Source: a virus
IMG/VR virus record: IMGVR_UViG_3300045994_000321
Coordinates: 1-39,073 of that record
DNA: 39,073 bases
Direction: 5' to 3' (one strand)
Positions 7,039-15,770 of this stretch are shown here, piece by piece; position 1 is the first letter of the stretch; each line of letters begins with the position of its first letter. Under the pieces are notes generated by a model. The model made no database searches and had not been told where the DNA came from. It saw only the letters and a list, made by a program, of their open reading frames with translations. A program made the translations under genes and the position numbers.

Positions 7039-10000
7039 GCGGCCTGCTTGGAGGCGGCTCCAATACCAGCACCGCCGAAACTCCACTGGTAGGTCTGACT
7101 ATTCAGACCAGCGCGAATGGTGCGCCCATCCCCTTGGTATATGGCACCACGCGCGTGACGCCAAACATGCTTTGGTATGACGATTTCACGCCCATTGCGC
7201 ATACAACCACGCAGTCCTCTGGAGGCAAAGGGGGCGGAGCGTCGACGAGCAATACCACCTACACGTACACCGCAGCCTTTGTGCTTGGCTTGTGCGAAGG
7301 CCCGGTGGCCGGAATCACGAACGCGTACATCAACAAATCGGTTGTCGCGCCTTCCAGTTTGTTTTCACTATTCCTGGGCACCTACCCGCAAACGCCCTGG
7401 AGCTACCTCACGAGCTCACACGCAGCACAAGCCATTGGCTACCAGGGCATTGCCTATGTGGCTGCTGCCAGCTACGACCTGGGCAACAGTTCGGCATTAC
7501 CGAATCACTCCTTTGAGGTTGCGGGCAAGCTGATCTTGTCGGGCACCAGTGATGCGGATCCACGGGACGTGTTGAACGACTTGATGACCAGCCAAGTTTA
7601 TGGCGTACCCAATGCGCCCGTGCTCTCAGGTTTAACGCAGTACTCGAACTATTGCCGTGCCGCTGGCCTGCTGATTTCCCCGTGCTACGACACGCAAGTG
7701 GCAGCCGCGCAAATGGTCACCGAGCTGATGCAGATCACCAATACCGGGGTCTACTTCTCCGAGGGCGCGCTCAAACTGGTGCCGTATGGCGACGCAACCC
7801 TGACGGGCAACGGCGCGACCTATACGCCGGTGCTGACCGTTCAGGCGAACTTTGGCGATGACGACTTCCTCACCAACGGTGGTGCAGACCCCGTCATCGT
7901 GCGGCGTAATGCCGTTGCGGCAACCGTCAGCACGACGGCGGACGCCTTCAATCAGGTGACCATCGAATACCTGGACCGAGCGAACGCCTACAACCCGGCA
8001 ACCGTGGTGGTGCAGGACCAAGCAGCCATCGATGTCTATGGCCTGCGCGCCATGTCGGTCATTACCGCCCATCAAATCGCATCGGCTGCGGTTGCCAACA
8101 CCGTGGCCATGCTGATCCTGCAGCGTGCCGTGTATGTGCGCTCGCAGTATGAATTTCGTCTGGGCTGGCAGTGGTGCTTCCTGGAACCGACCGACTTGGT
8201 GACCATCACCGACGTGGGCTTGGGCCTCAATCTGTACCCGGTGCGCATCCTCTCGATTGAGGAAGATGAATCGGGCACCCTTACGGTGCTGGCTGAAGAT
8301 GCACCGCCTGGCGTGGGCTCGCATGTCACGGCCAATGTGCCAGTCAATGGCGGCTACAACGTCAACCAGGCAACAGTGCCCGGCGACACGAATACGCCAG
8401 TGATTTTCGAAGCACCCAATGCCCTGACAGCGCCCGACCTGCAACTGTGGGTTGCTGCCAGTGGTGGCGCGAACTGGGGCGGCTGTAACGTCTGGGCATC
8501 GAGCGACGGCAGCACCTATCGCCTGATCGGCACCATCAATGGTCCTGCGCGTCACGGGCTGCTGACCAATTTAGTGCCCGCAGGATCTGACCCAGACACC
8601 TCGCACACGCTGGCAGTGGATATGTCTGCATGCCGTGGACAGTTAATTGCTGGCACAAGTGCGGACGCCGATTCGGGCAACACCATGCTGTGGGTGGACG
8701 GCGAGCTCATTAGTTACAGTGCGGCCACACTCACATCTGCCTACCACTACAACCTGGGCACCTATCTGCGTCGTGGCCAGAAGGGCAGCGCAAATGCCAC
8801 GCACGCGATCGGCGCACAGTTCGCTCGGTTGGATGACGGAATTTTTAAGTACTCGGTGCCTACCGATCGCATCGGCTCGCCGATTTACCTGAAGTTCCCA
8901 TCCTTCAACATTTGGGGTGAGTCCACCCAGTCGCTCGCCAGCGTCGCAGCCTATAGCCACACGTTTACCGGCAACAAGCCATCGCCACTGACAAGCCTGT
9001 CAGCAGTGGGCGGCATGTTTGAAATCGTGGTGAACTGGACATTCACCGGCGGTCAGATCGATAGGGACTTCATTGAGGTATGGGGCAACACGACCAACGA
9101 CCGGTCTTCTGCCTTCCTGCTCTCCAGCGTGAAGAACCCTGCACAAAATTGGGCGCACCCTGGGCTTGTACCTGGTCAAACCTGGTACTACTGGGCGCGT
9201 GTGGTGGATACGTCCGGCAACGACAGCGATTTCTATCCGTTGGGTGCAACGGCCGGCATTGCAGCAGCGCCCAGCGCGGACCCAACGGCATTACTCACCC
9301 AGCTCAACAAAAGCTTGGGCCTTGGCCAGCTGGTGGCTGACCTCGCAGGACCGATCGCGGTAATGTCTGGCGCCACATCCAGCAACGCGATCGCATCACT
9401 GCAGTCCGCACTGTCCGACTACGACCTGACCAACCGCATGTTGTGGCAAGAGTCAGTGACCAATGCTACGGTGACGATTGACCCGGTGACCGGGAAAATC
9501 TCCCTGCTCGCAACGGCCAACGTCACCACCGACATTTCCAGCCGCCTGACTAACGTTGAAGTCCTGGCCAACGCTACCAACGCAACGCTCACCAGCACCG
9601 TTGCCACGCTGACAACGGTGCAGGGCAACCTGACCAGCACGCAGTCCGCTGTGACGATCCTGCAGGGGCAGATCACAACCACGGCCAGCACGGTCTATGT
9701 GGATAACTCGGTAGCCAATGCGACCGGCGCGATCACCACCACATCGGCCAACGCGTACACCAGCCTTGCCGCTGCAGAGCTTCAGTCGGCCATCGATGCA
9801 TTCACCACAGGGCAGGCGCAGCAATCGCTGACGGGCACCGTGGCGTTTGCGACAGCCAGCATCAAGACCAATGCGGATGCCCTCGCAGCGATGTCGACCA
9901 GCTTTAGCGCGCTGGTGTCGACGGTGGCGGGCGGCCTTGCTGCAATCACCACCGAGCAGACCACCAGGGCCACGGCGGATACAGCCCTGGCCAGCAGCAT

Positions 10001-11315
10001 CACGGCGCTGACGGCAACGGTCGGAACCAACCTGGCCACGCTGACCACCGAACAGACCACCAGGGCAAACGCCGACAGCGCGTTGTCGACCAGCATCAGC
10101 ACCGTGTCGGCTTCACTTGGCACGACCAACACCAATTTGGCGGCTGTGTCGACGACAGCCACCGCCAGCGCATCCGCAATCACCGGGCTGCAGGCACAGT
10201 ACACGCTGCAAGTGCAGACCTATACGGGCGGCGTGCTGCACGTGGCTGGAATGCAGCTTGCAAGCGGAAGTGGCGGAACTTCTGTGATCTTCCTGGCAGA
10301 CAAGTTCGCACTGGTTGCACCTGATGGGTCAGGCACGCCAAAGAACTTGATGTCCATTGGAAACATCAACGGAGTCAGCACTTTCGGCTTCAATGGCAAT
10401 GCCATCATCGACGGATCGATCCTTGCGCAATCCATTGACACTCGCGGCCTGACGATTAGAGACGCGACCACGGGCGTGGTGCTGTTTGGCGCCGGGACTT
10501 CGCTAGACCACAGCCTGATTACGCCAGATTCTGGATGGCTCAATAGCAATGTGAGTCTTGCCGGTCTTGGAGCCGGTCCCTTCGCAACGCTCTCAGCCAT
10601 CACAGCAGCGAACATCGGCACATATATCAATTCTGCTGCGATCGGTCTGGCGTACATCAATACGGCAAGCATTACGAACCTTGCCGCTTTGTCGGCAACG
10701 ATGGGCGCATTAACTATCGGCTTCGGCGGTCACATCGCGCAAGGTCAGAGCAACTACAACACAGGCACCGGGTTCTGGCTTGGCGACAATTCCGGCACAG
10801 CGATGATGAGCATCGGCGTAGCCGGCGGCAATTCGTTCACTTGGGACGGAACCACTCTCACTGTCGTTGGCAGCATCAACGGCACCGTTGTGGATAGTCG
10901 CAACTTCACAGCAGGCTCGGTGCCGATCTGCTCCGACCTCAGCGTTGGCCAACTGTTCAGCACAGGCAAGACGGCAAACACCTATTACATCGTCAAGAGT
11001 ATGTACACCCCAAAGGCTGGTGTGCTGACGATTTCATTTGACTACCAGCGCCCACAAGCTCTGGGACCCACGTTCCAGTGGAGCATTTTTGTAAACGGCA
11101 CTGCGGTTGGATCGGCACCAGCTCCTGCCAGCTCCACCGGATGGGTCAACCTGTCCCAGAACATCACAGTGACCGCAGGCGGCACGGTAGATGTTCGCGT
11201 CCAGATACAGACATCGATCACCAATGGTTATTACGGCTACGTGCGCCACTTTGTTGCCAAAAACGCATTCAGCACCATCAACCAACCGTCTGTGACGGTC
11301 GGCAGCTTCGACTAG
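7035..11315 (+). CDS. Central tail fiber / host specificity protein (J-like)
   Basis: 1426 residues, with the start overlapping the peptidase stop (ATGA). Residues 1-75 (GLLGGGSNTSTAETPL, then IQTSANGAPIPLVYGTTRV, with a Gly/Ser-rich strip) are typical of central proteins that form the tail spike base. The middle (about 130-560) holds the hub-like phage-tail domains. Fibronectin-like strands follow near 640-740. A coiled-coil zone (about 830-1055) has repeated TTEQTTRA[TN]AD units, and a DUF1983-type part (TYTGGVLHVAGMQLASG, then AIIDGSILAQSIDTRGL) lies at about 1060-1145. The final 270 residues are beta-rich with a lectin-like end and are the best candidate for receptor contact. It is the longest gene here and ends the tail-tip block. 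Confidence 0.85.
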   Translation: MSGLLGGGSNTSTAETPLVGLTIQTSANGAPIPLVYGTTRVTPNMLWYDDFTPIAHTTTQSSGGKGGGASTSNTTYTYTAAFVLGLCEGPVAGITNAYINKSVVAPSSLFSLFLGTYPQTPWSYLTSSHAAQAIGYQGIAYVAAASYDLGNSSALPNHSFEVAGKLILSGTSDADPRDVLNDLMTSQVYGVPNAPVLSGLTQYSNYCRAAGLLISPCYDTQVAAAQMVTELMQITNTGVYFSEGALKLVPYGDATLTGNGATYTPVLTVQANFGDDDFLTNGGADPVIVRRNAVAATVSTTADAFNQVTIEYLDRANAYNPATVVVQDQAAIDVYGLRAMSVITAHQIASAAVANTVAMLILQRAVYVRSQYEFRLGWQWCFLEPTDLVTITDVGLGLNLYPVRILSIEEDESGTLTVLAEDAPPGVGSHVTANVPVNGGYNVNQATVPGDTNTPVIFEAPNALTAPDLQLWVAASGGANWGGCNVWASSDGSTYRLIGTINGPARHGLLTNLVPAGSDPDTSHTLAVDMSACRGQLIAGTSADADSGNTMLWVDGELISYSAATLTSAYHYNLGTYLRRGQKGSANATHAIGAQFARLDDGIFKYSVPTDRIGSPIYLKFPSFNIWGESTQSLASVAAYSHTFTGNKPSPLTSLSAVGGMFEIVVNWTFTGGQIDRDFIEVWGNTTNDRSSAFLLSSVKNPAQNWAHPGLVPGQTWYYWARVVDTSGNDSDFYPLGATAGIAAAPSADPTALLTQLNKSLGLGQLVADLAGPIAVMSGATSSNAIASLQSALSDYDLTNRMLWQESVTNATVTIDPVTGKISLLATANVTTDISSRLTNVEVLANATNATLTSTVATLTTVQGNLTSTQSAVTILQGQITTTASTVYVDNSVANATGAITTTSANAYTSLAAAELQSAIDAFTTGQAQQSLTGTVAFATASIKTNADALAAMSTSFSALVSTVAGGLAAITTEQTTRATADTALASSITALTATVGTNLATLTTEQTTRANADSALSTSISTVSASLGTTNTNLAAVSTTATASASAITGLQAQYTLQVQTYTGGVLHVAGMQLASGSGGTSVIFLADKFALVAPDGSGTPKNLMSIGNINGVSTFGFNGNAIIDGSILAQSIDTRGLTIRDATTGVVLFGAGTSLDHSLITPDSGWLNSNVSLAGLGAGPFATLSAITAANIGTYINSAAIGLAYINTASITNLAALSATMGALTIGFGGHIAQGQSNYNTGTGFWLGDNSGTAMMSIGVAGGNSFTWDGTTLTVVGSINGTVVDSRNFTAGSVPICSDLSVGQLFSTGKTANTYYIVKSMYTPKAGVLTISFDYQRPQALGPTFQWSIFVNGTAVGSAPAPASSTGWVNLSQNITVTAGGTVDVRVQIQTSITNGYYGYVRHFVAKNAFSTINQPSVTVGSFD

Positions 11316-11335
11316 ATATTTAAGGAGAATCAGAT

Positions 11336-13063
11336 TTGAACTGGTACAAAACTGGCACCATCACCGTTACTAACGGTAGCCCAACAATCACCGGAGCTGG
11401 AACGCTGTGGGTGGACACTGGGACACTCTTTCCCGGCGATATTCTTTATGCGTCCGACGGCAAGCTGTATGAAATCCTGACGATCAACAGCAACACTGGC
11501 ATCACGCTGGCCAGCAACTACCTGGGCACCAGCTTGAGTGGTCAGGCCTACAGCATCATGCCGATCGGCTTGTTGCCGTCCACCTTAGCCCAGCAGGTCA
11601 AATCCACGCTTGCGACGGCCAACACGGCGCTGGCGTCTGCTGTGCGCTACGACATCAACAGCATGGGCCTTTCGCTCACGCAGCAACAGAATGCGCGCAC
11701 GAATATCGCGGCATTGTCCGCGCTGGACGTGGGCGCGGGGCGGTTGTCGAAGTCGGTCGCGGGCGGCGTTGATGTGACATTGACAGCGGCAGAGGCAAGC
11801 GCGCAGTTCATTGAACTGACCGGCACCATCACGGCGAATATAAATGTGATTGTTCCCGCAGCGGCGCGGTTGTTCTATGTCTACAACGGAACGTCGGGCG
11901 CGTTCACGGTCACGATCAAGACGCCGAGCGGCTCCGGGGTCATTGTTCCGAATTTGGGCCGCATGATGTTGGAGTGCGACGCGACGAATGTTGTAAATCC
12001 GCTGACAACATTCGCGGGGAATGTTAGCGCTGCGGGTTTCTTCGGCACAGGGTCAGCTATCACTTACCTAAGTGACCAGACCGGTGTTAACTATGTACGA
12101 ATTAACGGGTCGACTGCATCCCCTGCGAACACAGTCCAAATATATTCAAACAACGTTCTTGGCCTAACCCAAGACGCAGCGCAGAACATAGGCCTTGGGG
12201 TTTTTCCTAGTGCTTGGAGTACCGTTACCCCAGTAATTGAGTTAAAAAATGGTGTTCATTTTGCCTGCATCAACAGCACTACTCCGATTGCATACTTGGG
12301 CGCTAATGCTTACTACAACGGAACAAATTGGATTTATAAAAATACAGGATGGTTTTCGGCAAGGTATGAAATAAATAGTTCTGGCAACGGTTCACACGCT
12401 TGGTTCACCGCCCCCAACGGCACAGCAGGTAACCCGATAAGCGGTGCTAACGCATTCGTTCAGGTGATGACGCTGGATGCTATTGGTAATTTGCTGGTTG
12501 GGACTACCTCTGGAGGCTCTGGCAAGCTCGTTGTGCAAAGTAGCGATAACTTCCAAACTGCGTATTTCCCTAATACAAACACAACAGCTAGCGGGGCAGT
12601 TGGCGGCTTATATGTCAACTATACGGGAGCAACACCAAACAACTCTGTTTTTGACTTCTTTCGTGCGACAGACTCAACTTCCGTGCGTGTTAAGTTGCTA
12701 TCAAATGGCGGGCTTGCAAACTTCTCTGCTAACAACGTCAACCTATCAGACGTTCGCACCAAGAAAGATATTTTCGATTCTCCTAGCTACTTAGACCGTA
12801 TCTGTGCAATCCCTGTTCGCACGTTCCTCTATAAAGACCAAACGGACACACAGCTTAATCTTGGTGTCATAGCTCAAGAGGTTGAGGAGCATTGTCCTGA
12901 GTTGGTGAGCAATGACGGGTTTGGCGACATCCCTGAAGATGGCATCCCACTCAAGACCATCTATCAGACTGACTTGCAGTACGCATTGATGAAGTGCATC
13001 CAAGAACAGCAAGCCCTCATTGACTCCCACGAGGCCCGCTTAACTGCAGCAGGCATCGCATAA
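11336..13063 (+). CDS. Tail fiber with C-terminal peptidase S74 autochaperone
   Basis: 575 residues from a TTG at 11336, chosen because AAGGAG (11322-11327) sits eight bases upstream and no ATG lies nearby in frame. The N-terminal part (WYKTGTITVTNGSPTITGAG) looks like a virion-binding domain, followed by a short helical linker and a beta-rich shaft. From Ser471 the sequence S-D-V-R-T-K-K-D-I starts an intramolecular chaperone (peptidase S74) domain. It is expected to trimerise the fiber and cut itself off next to Ser471, with a nearby Lys (Lys476) completing the usual dyad. From about 12055 the DNA looks clearly more AT-rich than the first third, suggesting an exchanged receptor-binding part. 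Confidence 0.85.
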   Translation: MNWYKTGTITVTNGSPTITGAGTLWVDTGTLFPGDILYASDGKLYEILTINSNTGITLASNYLGTSLSGQAYSIMPIGLLPSTLAQQVKSTLATANTALASAVRYDINSMGLSLTQQQNARTNIAALSALDVGAGRLSKSVAGGVDVTLTAAEASAQFIELTGTITANINVIVPAAARLFYVYNGTSGAFTVTIKTPSGSGVIVPNLGRMMLECDATNVVNPLTTFAGNVSAAGFFGTGSAITYLSDQTGVNYVRINGSTASPANTVQIYSNNVLGLTQDAAQNIGLGVFPSAWSTVTPVIELKNGVHFACINSTTPIAYLGANAYYNGTNWIYKNTGWFSARYEINSSGNGSHAWFTAPNGTAGNPISGANAFVQVMTLDAIGNLLVGTTSGGSGKLVVQSSDNFQTAYFPNTNTTASGAVGGLYVNYTGATPNNSVFDFFRATDSTSVRVKLLSNGGLANFSANNVNLSDVRTKKDIFDSPSYLDRICAIPVRTFLYKDQTDTQLNLGVIAQEVEEHCPELVSNDGFGDIPEDGIPLKTIYQTDLQYALMKCIQEQQALIDSHEARLTAAGIA

Positions 13064-13082
13064 CTAACCCCGAAAGTATCAA

Positions 13083-13439
13083 ATGAAGCTCTCCAAAATT
13101 ATCGAAATGGCCCCGGCCCTGAACGCACTCGCACAATTGAAACTCCCAGCAAAAACGGGCTTTCGAATCGCCAAGGCGTTGAACCTTATCAAGCCAGAGC
13201 TTGAAGCCTACGAGGCCCAACGCATCAAGCTCGCCGAGTCGCTTGGTACGAAAACGGAAGACGGTTCGCAGTTCCTGTTTCAGGACGAAAACGCGAAGTC
13301 GTTTATCGAGCAAATGAACGCGCTCACCGACGAAGATATTTCGATCACGTTGCCGACCATCAAACCTGATGACCTGGGCGACGTGGCGATAGAGCCGTCA
13401 GCACTGATGGCGCTCGATGGCGTCTTTATCGTGGAGTAG
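13083..13439 (+). CDS. Conserved phage protein (possibly DUF1617-like)
   Basis: 118 residues, mainly helical in the first two thirds (KIIEMAPALNALAQLKLPAK, then FRIAKALNLIKPELEAYEAQ), with an acidic C-terminal end (TIKPDDLGDVAIEPSALMAL). There is no signal peptide or membrane segment. It is the first gene after the fiber and precedes the membrane-protein group. I recall similar proteins (DUF1617 type) at the tail-lysis boundary of other phages, but their function is not known to me. The ribosome binding site is weak (CGAAAG). Real gene, function open. Confidence 0.65.
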   Translation: MKLSKIIEMAPALNALAQLKLPAKTGFRIAKALNLIKPELEAYEAQRIKLAESLGTKTEDGSQFLFQDENAKSFIEQMNALTDEDISITLPTIKPDDLGDVAIEPSALMALDGVFIVE

Positions 13440-13442
13440 GGC

Positions 13443-13730
13443 ATGGACTACATCAACCCGCTCTATGTGCTGATAGTGCTCCAGGTGCTCGATCTGGTCA
13501 GCACGGTGATCGCGCTGAAGAGCGCCAACCTGGTTGAAGCCAATGGCCTGCTCAGCCCGTTGTTTGCCCGCTTTGGCACGCTGCCAGTGCTGGTGATCGT
13601 CAAGGGCTCCCTGATCGCCTTTCTCTGGTGGGGTCAGGCCTACATCGATCCGCGTGCTTTGTGGCTCGTATCGGCTGGTTATGCCTATGTCGTGTTCAAC
13701 AACTTCAAATTGATCAGGGAATCTAAATGA
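13443..13730 (+). CDS. Three-helix membrane protein, DUF5658-like
   Basis: 95 residues with three predicted membrane helices (about 6-24, 47-64, 72-86) and a conserved-looking LDLVSTVIALKS...VEANGLLSP segment, which resembles DUF5658 proteins. A GGAG ribosome binding site precedes the ATG, and the stop overlaps the next start (ATGA). It opens the chain of small membrane genes leading to the spanins, so a role in lysis timing (holin or antiholin) is possible. DUF5658 proteins also occur outside phages, so this is uncertain. Confidence 0.65.
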   Translation: MDYINPLYVLIVLQVLDLVSTVIALKSANLVEANGLLSPLFARFGTLPVLVIVKGSLIAFLWWGQAYIDPRALWLVSAGYAYVVFNNFKLIRESK

Positions 13731-14020
13731 GCGAATCTCAAACAGTCGAAGAACGACGCACCACCGACAAAGGCCTGGGTGGCCGGGTGGTCTCAATCGA
13801 GGATCGGCTGGACCGAGGCGACAAGCGCATGGGCAGCATTGAAAAGGACCTAGCCGACAACACCGCAGCGACCCGCGAAGTGCTGGAGATTGTCACCATG
13901 GGTCGATCATTCTTCAAAGTTGCTGGTCAAGTCGGGAATTTCATTAAGTGGTCACTCAGTGGCGTGGCTGCTCTAGGTGCTGCTTATGCAGCCTGGAAAC
14001 AAGGGGGAGGACGCCCATGA
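13727..14020 (+). CDS. Single-pass C-tail membrane protein, holin-like accessory
   Basis: 97 residues: a charged helical N-terminal two thirds (RRTTDKGLGGRVVSIEDRLD, then GSIEKDLADNTAATREVLEI), then one membrane helix at about 71-90 and a short basic tail. This layout resembles XhlA-type and other small phage membrane proteins that assist holins. Start and stop overlap both neighbours (ATGA at each end), so it is translated together with the DUF5675 gene. Assignment to lysis rests on topology and position. Confidence 0.6.
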   Translation: MSESQTVEERRTTDKGLGGRVVSIEDRLDRGDKRMGSIEKDLADNTAATREVLEIVTMGRSFFKVAGQVGNFIKWSLSGVAALGAAYAAWKQGGGRP

Positions 14021-14415
14021 AACTCGAAGTCATCCGCAACTGTGGTGCTGTATGCACGATCGGCGAACTGCTGATTGATGGCGTGCATGAGTGCTGGACG
14101 CTTGAAGACGTGGTGCGCCCAGTCGGTGAAAAAATCTTTGGTGAAACGGCAATCCCCTATGGAACATATCGCGTTGTGGTTACTCCTAGTGCTCGCTTTC
14201 AGTGTGATATGCCTCTTGTTTGCGATGTACCTGATTTCACCGGGATACGGATACACCCGGGAAATACAGCCGCTGACACCCATGGATGCCTACTTGTTGG
14301 AAGAGGCCGTACGGGAGGCTCTGTCACCGAGTCACGACTTGCCTTCGATGCCTTGTTCCCCAAAATACGGGATGCCATCGAGCGCGGCGAAGATGTCACG
14401 ATTGAATACAAATGA
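14017..14415 (+). CDS. DUF5675 family protein in the endolysin position
   Basis: 132 residues from the ATG at 14017 (ATGA overlap); a longer reading from 13948 lies within the previous gene. The core shows the DUF5675 pattern: WTLED, then ETAIPYGTYRV, then a motif I-H-x-G-N-T-x-x-D-T-x-G-C with His80, His89 and Cys91. The His...Gly-Cys arrangement resembles the catalytic end of L,D-transpeptidase (YkuD) domains, where a Cys attacks peptidoglycan stem peptides. No lysozyme, transglycosylase, amidase or other endolysin is seen in the lysis block, and this gene sits between holin-like and spanin genes. I infer, without proof, that it acts on peptidoglycan during lysis. Confidence 0.7.
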   Translation: MKLEVIRNCGAVCTIGELLIDGVHECWTLEDVVRPVGEKIFGETAIPYGTYRVVVTPSARFQCDMPLVCDVPDFTGIRIHPGNTAADTHGCLLVGRGRTGGSVTESRLAFDALFPKIRDAIERGEDVTIEYK

Positions 14416-14624
14416 ACGGCATCGACCTAAATGATGTTGACCCATTCCATCCGTCCCTTATCAAAAGCGAGAGCGTTGCGCTTGCTCTTGGTAAGGACAA
14501 GGTGGAGCGGTACATAGCCAAAGGCAGGCCACTCGAAGCGCAGGGCGCACGCTCTGTTGTGAGAATCATGTGGCAAGCCTTTATGGAGCATTCTGATATT
14601 GATACTGGCTGGGGTGAGCTATGA
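14412..14624 (+). CDS. 70-residue hypothetical protein in the lysis block
   Basis: 70 residues, soluble, with a helical segment (SLIKSESVALALGKDKVERY) and a C-terminal end MEHSDIDTGWGEL. It overlaps the DUF5675 stop and the following holin-like start (ATGA on both sides). No family is recognised. Complete coupling on both sides makes it a real gene; regulation of the neighbouring lysis proteins is one possibility. Confidence 0.55.
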   Translation: MNGIDLNDVDPFHPSLIKSESVALALGKDKVERYIAKGRPLEAQGARSVVRIMWQAFMEHSDIDTGWGEL

Positions 14625-14848
14625 AATGGTTTGTTGACATCGTGACCGGCAAGGATGGATTAACCCATGACTTGGGCCGCTGGTCCTGGTTGGTCAGCCT
14701 CGCTTCAGTCCTGGCCGCCGGGTTGCACACGGCTTGGCATGGCACCGTTGACCTGGTGGCCTTCGGCACGTCGATCGCTGCTGTCGTGGGCGCCCATGGC
14801 GTGGCGCTCGGTTTAAAGAAGGACACCGAACCAGGAGCAAAGCCATGA
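14621..14848 (+). CDS. Two-helix holin candidate
   Basis: 75 residues with two predicted membrane helices (about 22-40 and 44-65) joined by a short turn, and a charged tail KKDTEPGAKP. Size, topology and position immediately before the spanin genes are those of a class II holin, which would form inner-membrane lesions at a set time. The start overlaps the preceding stop and the stop overlaps the Rz start. Other small membrane proteins at 13443 and 13727 could be the true holin or its antagonist. Confidence 0.6.
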   Translation: MKWFVDIVTGKDGLTHDLGRWSWLVSLASVLAAGLHTAWHGTVDLVAFGTSIAAVVGAHGVALGLKKDTEPGAKP

Positions 14849-15318
14849 ACTTTCTAGGACCGTACAAATATGTGGTGGATTTTCTGATTATTGCCGCTCT
14901 GGTCGGTCTCGCCGCTCTGGGAATCCACAAGTACAACGCCTACCAGCAAGACATTGGAGAGGCCAGAGTGCAAGCCGCCTGGACCGCCGAAAGGTTAGCC
15001 CAGGCCGAAGCCAAGCGGGCCCGAGAGATTCAATTTCAAAAGGAGAAAGATGATGCCATTGCCCAAGCTGCAAAGAATGTCCAGGTGGCTACTGCTGCCG
15101 CTGCTGCTGCCACTCAGTCTAGCCGCGTGCTGGACGACACCCTTAAAGCCATCCTCGCCCGATCAGGAAGTGATTCCGTCGAAGCCAATCGCAAATACAC
15201 CGCAACCATCGCAGCCGTATTCGCAGACTGTAAAGACAAATATCGAGAGCTGGGACGCGAAGCTCAAGGCCATGCTGACGATTCCCTGATGCTCCAGAAC
15301 GCCTGGCCAGCCAAATAA
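14845..15318 (+). CDS. Rz-like inner-membrane spanin
   Basis: 157 residues with one N-terminal membrane anchor (about 10-28), followed by a long charged, Ala/Lys/Gln-rich coiled-coil region and a C-terminal segment with one Cys (VFADCKDKYREL). This is the layout of i-spanins (Rz, DUF2514-like). Together with an outer-membrane lipoprotein, Rz spans the periplasm and fuses the two membranes in the last step of lysis. The partner is encoded inside this gene in another frame (15050-15289). The start overlaps the holin candidate stop (ATGA). Confidence 0.8.
   Translation: MNFLGPYKYVVDFLIIAALVGLAALGIHKYNAYQQDIGEARVQAAWTAERLAQAEAKRAREIQFQKEKDDAIAQAAKNVQVATAAAAAATQSSRVLDDTLKAILARSGSDSVEANRKYTATIAAVFADCKDKYRELGREAQGHADDSLMLQNAWPAK
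15050..15289 (+). CDS. Rz1-like outer-membrane spanin lipoprotein nested in Rz
   Basis: 79 residues, entirely inside the Rz gene in a second frame. ATG at 15050 or 15053 follows AAAAGGAGAAAG (AGGAG at 15041-15045). The product has a basic start, a Leu-rich signal sequence and a lipobox LAAC with Cys27. The predicted mature lipoprotein is about 53 residues and rich in Pro and Ser (KPSSPDQ, SKPIANTPQPSQP), as in Rz1 proteins. The nested organisation is like lambda Rz/Rz1. Strength comes from the lipobox, the ribosome binding site and the location together. Confidence 0.85.
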   Translation: MMPLPKLQRMSRWLLLPLLLPLSLAACWTTPLKPSSPDQEVIPSKPIANTPQPSQPYSQTVKTNIESWDAKLKAMLTIP

Positions 15319-15381
15319 AGTTTTCCGGTTTCGTCACCTCGCCTCGATCAAGAAGGTGGCACACAAATTTGAAAGACCCTT

Positions 15382-15603
15382 ATGACAGTAGTACGCGCTA
15401 AATTCAAAGTCGAAGAAGTCACCCAGAGCACCCAAGGATACAGTGTGCGCCTTACGCCTGTTTCAGGTGGCAGCCCTGAGAACGAATCTTTTTTCAAGTG
15501 GACGCCATGGGGCGAAATCAAGATCGGGACAATCAATGTGGAAGCCGCAGCGAATTTCACTCCCGGCAAGCAGTTCTATGTGGATTTCTCGCCGGCTGAA
15601 TAG
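15382..15603 (+). CDS. Small conserved phage protein
   Basis: 73 residues, all-beta in appearance: RAKFKVEEVT, VRLTPVSGGSPENESFFKWT, then a C-terminal strand KQFYVDFSPAE. I recall near-identical small proteins across proteobacterial phages without a known function. It sits alone after the spanins, 63 bases downstream, with a weak ribosome binding site (GAAAG) and is followed by a terminator, so it is the last gene of the rightward late transcript. Confidence 0.65.
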   Translation: MTVVRAKFKVEEVTQSTQGYSVRLTPVSGGSPENESFFKWTPWGEIKIGTINVEAAANFTPGKQFYVDFSPAE

Positions 15604-15629
15604 CCATCATTACACCTGGTGTAAAGACT

Positions 15630-15660
15630 GCCCTCATCCCTCACGGGGTGGGGCTTTTTT
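15630..15660 (+). terminator. Late-operon terminator
   Basis: An imperfect hairpin (GCCCT-C-ATCCC at 15630-15640 pairing with GGGGTGGGGC at 15645-15654, one bulged C, two G-T pairs, loop TCAC) is followed directly by six T. It lies 27 bases after the last late gene and fits a rho-independent terminator for the head-tail-lysis transcript. Confidence 0.8.
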
Positions 15661-15770
15661 GCGTTTAAACTGTGGAAATACGGAGAAGCAAACCCATTGC
15701 CTGCGTTATTTTGAAACCTGCTTTTATTTCCGCAAAGTCATTCGAAACCCGCATGGATAGGGATTAGTCG

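Noticed and set aside
7632-8555. Minus-strand frame of 307 residues inside the J-like gene
   Set aside because: Antisense shadow with low-complexity His/Arg/Gly composition. The plus-strand gene is certain.
9950-10120. Repeated TTEQTTRA units in the J-like gene as a CRISPR-like or diversity-generating repeat
   Set aside because: These are protein-level coiled-coil repeats with third-position variation. No reverse transcriptase, template repeat or spacer structure exists in the window.
10230-10250. CACGTG-containing site, also at 24325, as a possible parS for the ParB-like protein
   Set aside because: Each is isolated, inside a coding region, and lacks the flanking TGTT/AACA of parS. No cluster was found.
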